Assembly: GCF_003012735.1 (NCBI RefSeq)
Contig: NZ_PXYI01000001.1
Location: forward strand, 186,001-250,000
Source of the DNA: Allosphingosinicella deserti
GTDB taxonomy: Bacteria > Pseudomonadota > Alphaproteobacteria > Sphingomonadales > Sphingomonadaceae
Direction: 5' to 3'
Length of the DNA: 64,000 bases
Shown: in pieces, positions 61,163-64,000 of the stretch
How the letters are laid out: the number at the start of each line of letters is the position of its first letter
Numbering within the stretch: the stretch's first letter is position 1
Notes under the pieces: model-generated
Seen by the model: only the letters and a program-made list of their open reading frames with translations
The model's database searches: none
Told to the model about the DNA's origin: nothing
Program-made: the position numbers and the translations under genes

Positions 61163-63817
61163 TTATCTCGGCAAGGTCCTCGATCCAGTTACCCGCACCT
61201 GCGCCCTGGCCCCGGCGACCTGCGGCAGGCCGGCGCGCGACACCGGCTGGCCGCCGCCTACCCACAGATCGACATTCCCGGGCACGATCCTGCGAATGCC
61301 CTGATCGTCGACGATGCTCAGTGCGCGATCGTCGAGGATGAAGCTGATCGTGCGGGTTTCGCCGCGCTTGAGCGGCACCCGCTGGAAGCCCTGCAGCGCC
61401 CGGATCGGCGCGCCTGCCTTGCCAGGATGGGACACATAGAGCTGGACGACCTCGTCGCCGTCCACCGGCCCGTCGTTGGTGACGTCCGCCGTCACCGTCA
61501 GCGGCGTTCCGGCAGCGACCGTTGCGGCGCTGATCTTGAGATTGGCGTAGCGGAAGCGCGTGTAACTGAGGCCGTGGCCGAACGGGTAGAGCGGCTCGCC
61601 GGCAAAATAGCGATAGGTGCGCCCCGCCATCCGATAGTCGGAAAAGGCGGGAAGCTGGTCGACCGACTTGTAGAAGGTCACCGGCAGGCGGCCGGCCGGG
61701 CTGAAATCCCCGGCAAGCAATCTGGCGACGGCATGGCCGCCTTCGCCGCCCGGATACCAGGCCTCGACGATCGCGGGCACGTTCTTGTCGGCCCAGTTCA
61801 CGCCGAGCGCGCTGCCGTTCATCAGCACCAGCATGACCGGCTTGCCGACCGCGTGCACGCGCTCGAGCAATCTCTGCTGCGGTGCGGGGAGGTCGATGCT
61901 GGTGCGATCGCCGCCGGCGAACCCGGCGGCCGCCACCTTCATCTCCTCGCCTTCGACCCGGGCGGTAAGACCGCCGGCGAAGACGACCAGATCCGCCTTG
62001 CGCGCGGCTTCGACGGCATCGTTGCCGTTCTGACTCGGCGTGCTCCAGAGCAGTCTCTGGCGGCCGCGGACTCCGCGCTGAAAGGCCTCGACCCGGATCG
62101 GATAGCTTTTGCCGGCCTCGAGCCGGATCGCGCCGTCGAGAATGGATGGCGCGTCGCCGACGCCCCATTCGTCGACCACCGCCGTGTCGCCGATGAACAC
62201 GCGGTAGCCGTTGTCGCTGGCGACCCGGAAGCGATGCTCGCCGGTCTCGGTCGGCGTGATCGTGCCGGTCCAGCGGATCGAGCTTTCACGGTCGCCCTGC
62301 CAGTCGAACGCCGCATTGGGATTGGTGCGGGTTTCGCTGGGGGCGCCTTCCAGATTGGGGCCGCGGAAAATCTCCGCCTTGAGGCCGCGTGTGCTGCAGG
62401 ACGCATCCGTGCAGAAGACGGCATCCGGCACCGGCGGCGCGGCCGGCCCGACGAGTCCGGTACCCTCGACGAACTCGATCTGCGCATCTGGAAATCGGGC
62501 GCGAAGGCCGGCGAGGACGGTCACCGGCGCCGACGGCGTCCCGTTATAATTGCCGACCAGCGCATCGACATTGTCGGCATTGGGGCCGATCACGGCGATC
62601 CGCCTCGGCGCCTGCTTCAGCGGAAGCAGCCCGTCATTCTTGAGCAACACCATCGACGCCTGCGCCATCTTCAGCGCCATCGCGCGATGTTCGGGCGTGT
62701 CATTCTGTGCCGGCGTGATGCCGGCGAAGGGCAGGGACGCCGGCGGATCGAACAAGCCGAGCCGGATCCGGGCCTCGAACAGCCGGTGCAGCGCCTGATC
62801 GACGACCGCCTCCGGCAACTGCCCGGCGCGCACCGCCGCGACGATATGCTCGGGCTCGGTGCTCATGTTGTTGCGATAGTCGCCGCAGATCAGGTCCATG
62901 CCGGCCTTGAACCCGGCGGCGACGCCTTCGGCCGCCGTCTTGGTGTAACGGAGGCTGTCCTCGCGGAAGATGTTGGCGGCGGCGCCGCAATCGGAAACGA
63001 CGAAGCCCTTGAAGCCCCAGTCCTTGCGCAGCCGGGTGTCCATCAGATCTTCGCTGGCGCAGGCGGGGATCCCGTCCACGGCATTGTAGGCGCACATCAC
63101 CGAATAGACCTGCCCTTCCGTCACCGTGGCGCGGAATGCCGGAAGGTAGGTGTCCTCGAGATCGTGCGCGGAGGGGTGGACATCCTCCTTGTGGCGGTTC
63201 GATTCCGGGCCGCTGTGGACGGCATAATGTTTGGAGGTGGCGATCGTCTTGAAATATTTGGGATTGTCGCCCTGCAGGCCGCGGATGAAGGCGATACCGA
63301 CCCGCGACGTCAGATAGGGATCCTCGCCATAGGTCTCCTGGCCGCGGCCCCAGCGCGGATCGCGGAAGATGTTGATGTTGGGCGACCACACGGTGAGGCC
63401 GCGATACCAGTCGGTGCCGCCGTTCGGATGCACGCGCTCGGCATATTTGGCGCGGAATTCGGTGCTGATCACGTCGGCGACCGATTGCATCAGCGGCGCA
63501 TCCCACGATGCGGCCATGCCGATCGCCTGCGGGAAGACGGTGGCGATCCCGGCGCGCGCGACGCCGTGCAGCCCTTCGTTCCACCAATTATATTCGGGCA
63601 CGCCGAGGCGCGGGATGGCGGGCGCGGTATGGCCGAGCTGTCGCGCTTTCTCTTCCAGCGTCATCCGCGAGACGATATCCGCCGCGCGCTGCTCCACGCT
63701 GAGCGCAGGATTGCGATACGGTAGGATTGCGGATGAGGATTGCGCAAGCGCCACGCACGGCTGGGCTGCGGACGCGAGCAGGGCACAGGCGATCAGGATC
63801 TTCCGACTCACAAACAT
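61163..63817 (-). CDS. GH3-family glycoside hydrolase with PA14 insert, exported
   Basis: An 884-aa periplasmic or surface enzyme. The signal peptide ends near VALAQ (residue 26). The GH3 N-terminal barrel has WWNEGLHGVARAG and SPNINIFRDPRWGRGQETYGEDP; GFVVSDCGA holds the nucleophile Asp (about residue 270). The C-terminal sandwich follows (VLLKNDGLLPL), interrupted by a PA14 domain (about 470-610; LKAEIFRGPNLEGAPS, GEHRFRVASDNGYRVFIGD). A fibronectin-III-like tail ends the protein. This layout fits beta-xylosidase or beta-glucosidase. ATG 63817. Confidence 0.93.
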   Translation of the reverse strand: MFVSRKILIACALLASAAQPCVALAQSSSAILPYRNPALSVEQRAADIVSRMTLEEKARQLGHTAPAIPRLGVPEYNWWNEGLHGVARAGIATVFPQAIGMAASWDAPLMQSVADVISTEFRAKYAERVHPNGGTDWYRGLTVWSPNINIFRDPRWGRGQETYGEDPYLTSRVGIAFIRGLQGDNPKYFKTIATSKHYAVHSGPESNRHKEDVHPSAHDLEDTYLPAFRATVTEGQVYSVMCAYNAVDGIPACASEDLMDTRLRKDWGFKGFVVSDCGAAANIFREDSLRYTKTAAEGVAAGFKAGMDLICGDYRNNMSTEPEHIVAAVRAGQLPEAVVDQALHRLFEARIRLGLFDPPASLPFAGITPAQNDTPEHRAMALKMAQASMVLLKNDGLLPLKQAPRRIAVIGPNADNVDALVGNYNGTPSAPVTVLAGLRARFPDAQIEFVEGTGLVGPAAPPVPDAVFCTDASCSTRGLKAEIFRGPNLEGAPSETRTNPNAAFDWQGDRESSIRWTGTITPTETGEHRFRVASDNGYRVFIGDTAVVDEWGVGDAPSILDGAIRLEAGKSYPIRVEAFQRGVRGRQRLLWSTPSQNGNDAVEAARKADLVVFAGGLTARVEGEEMKVAAAGFAGGDRTSIDLPAPQQRLLERVHAVGKPVMLVLMNGSALGVNWADKNVPAIVEAWYPGGEGGHAVARLLAGDFSPAGRLPVTFYKSVDQLPAFSDYRMAGRTYRYFAGEPLYPFGHGLSYTRFRYANLKISAATVAAGTPLTVTADVTNDGPVDGDEVVQLYVSHPGKAGAPIRALQGFQRVPLKRGETRTISFILDDRALSIVDDQGIRRIVPGNVDLWVGGGQPVSRAGLPQVAGARAQVRVTGSRTLPR

Positions 63818-63945
63818 CCTCCCTCTTCTCGTTTTTTGGGGAGCATAGACCTGCGATGTTAACGCTACCAGAGGCATTCGCAGGTAAAAAAGAAGGCAAG
63901 CGGGTCTCGCCGCTCCGCCTCTCAGGTGACGCGGATGGGGTCCGT

Positions 63946-64000
63946 TCAGAACTTCACGCTGGCGCCGAGGAAGACTTCCGTGCCGAGCGTGTCGTAGGTC
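63946..64000 (-). CDS. C-terminus of a TonB-dependent receptor, cut by the window edge
   Basis: The last 17 codons on the minus strand read TYDTLGTEVFLGASVKF and stop. A final beta strand that ends in Phe after a TYDxLG turn is the usual end of TonB-dependent receptors. It stands just upstream of the GH3 gene on the same strand, the arrangement seen in polysaccharide-utilisation groups. Only the tail is visible. Confidence 0.65.
   Translation of the reverse strand, partial: TYDTLGTEVFLGASVKF

Overview
The window reads as chromosomal DNA of a high-GC alphaproteobacterium, most likely a sphingomonad (Sphingomonas or a close relative). The reasons are the TrcR/DUF1013 and DUF1192 genes typical of alphaproteobacteria, the gene order xseB-ispA-coaD-cyclophilin-queA, several TonB-dependent receptors and secreted carbohydrate enzymes, an OmpA porin with a very long proline linker, and a LOV-HTH photoreceptor. 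I see no rRNA, tRNA, CRISPR array, integrase, transposase or prophage. This is mostly ordinary chromosome with a few decayed or accessory patches.

Layout. 1-8 kb: 3' part of an ALDH7-type dehydrogenase, an ATP-grasp protein, an SGNH hydrolase, a DUF4383 protein, an L,D-transpeptidase without the usual peptidoglycan-binding insert, a SLC13-type permease with RCK_C domains, an outer-membrane barrel and a bactofilin. 8-16 kb: a glycine-rich protein, a CAP-domain protein, a PhyH-type dioxygenase, OmpA, UDP-glucose dehydrogenase, a Cu/Zn-SOD lipoprotein and a second PhyH-type dioxygenase. Two direct copies of a structured repeat lie at 9331 and 14249. 16-26 kb: an M20 amidohydrolase, a DUF1176 lipoprotein, an MFS carrier, a coupled LMW-PTP/fructosamine-kinase pair, ThpR, a Bax-inhibitor-1 protein, a dienelactone hydrolase/GST pair, and a coupled ArsR/SdpI-like pair with an obvious operator.

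26-34 kb: a TonB-dependent receptor downstream of a DUF1624 acyltransferase-like protein, small hypotheticals, a serine hydrolase, DUF2809 and DUF3060 proteins, then a decayed patch (33.5-34.4 kb) holding a broken DUF885 copy. 34-45 kb: a secreted protein followed by an M15 peptidoglycan peptidase without a signal peptide, the intact DUF885 gene, LOV-HTH plus fasciclin genes, clpA, DUF1192, a quinone oxidoreductase and a GST. 45-54 kb: trcR, an MBL hydrolase, and a polysaccharide-related group (esterase, FadR-type regulator, a 1029-aa twin beta-helix protein with a propeller-like tail, and a truncated second copy of that tail). 54-64 kb: housekeeping genes (xseB, ispA, coaD, cyclophilin, queA), a DJ-1/PfpI protein, a small DUF6582-type gene with ACG where ATG is expected, a SirB1-family protein, a diguanylate cyclase, a GH3 glycosidase and the last codons of a TonB-dependent receptor.

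How the genes fit together. The esterase, FadR regulator, twin beta-helix protein, GH3 enzyme and TonB receptor suggest growth on plant or fungal glycans. LMW-PTP plus fructosamine kinase suggests repair of sugar-damaged proteins. ArsR/SdpI-like forms a self-contained regulatory unit. LOV-HTH beside fasciclin suggests light-controlled surface behaviour. All functional calls come from reading motifs by eye; no database search was run.
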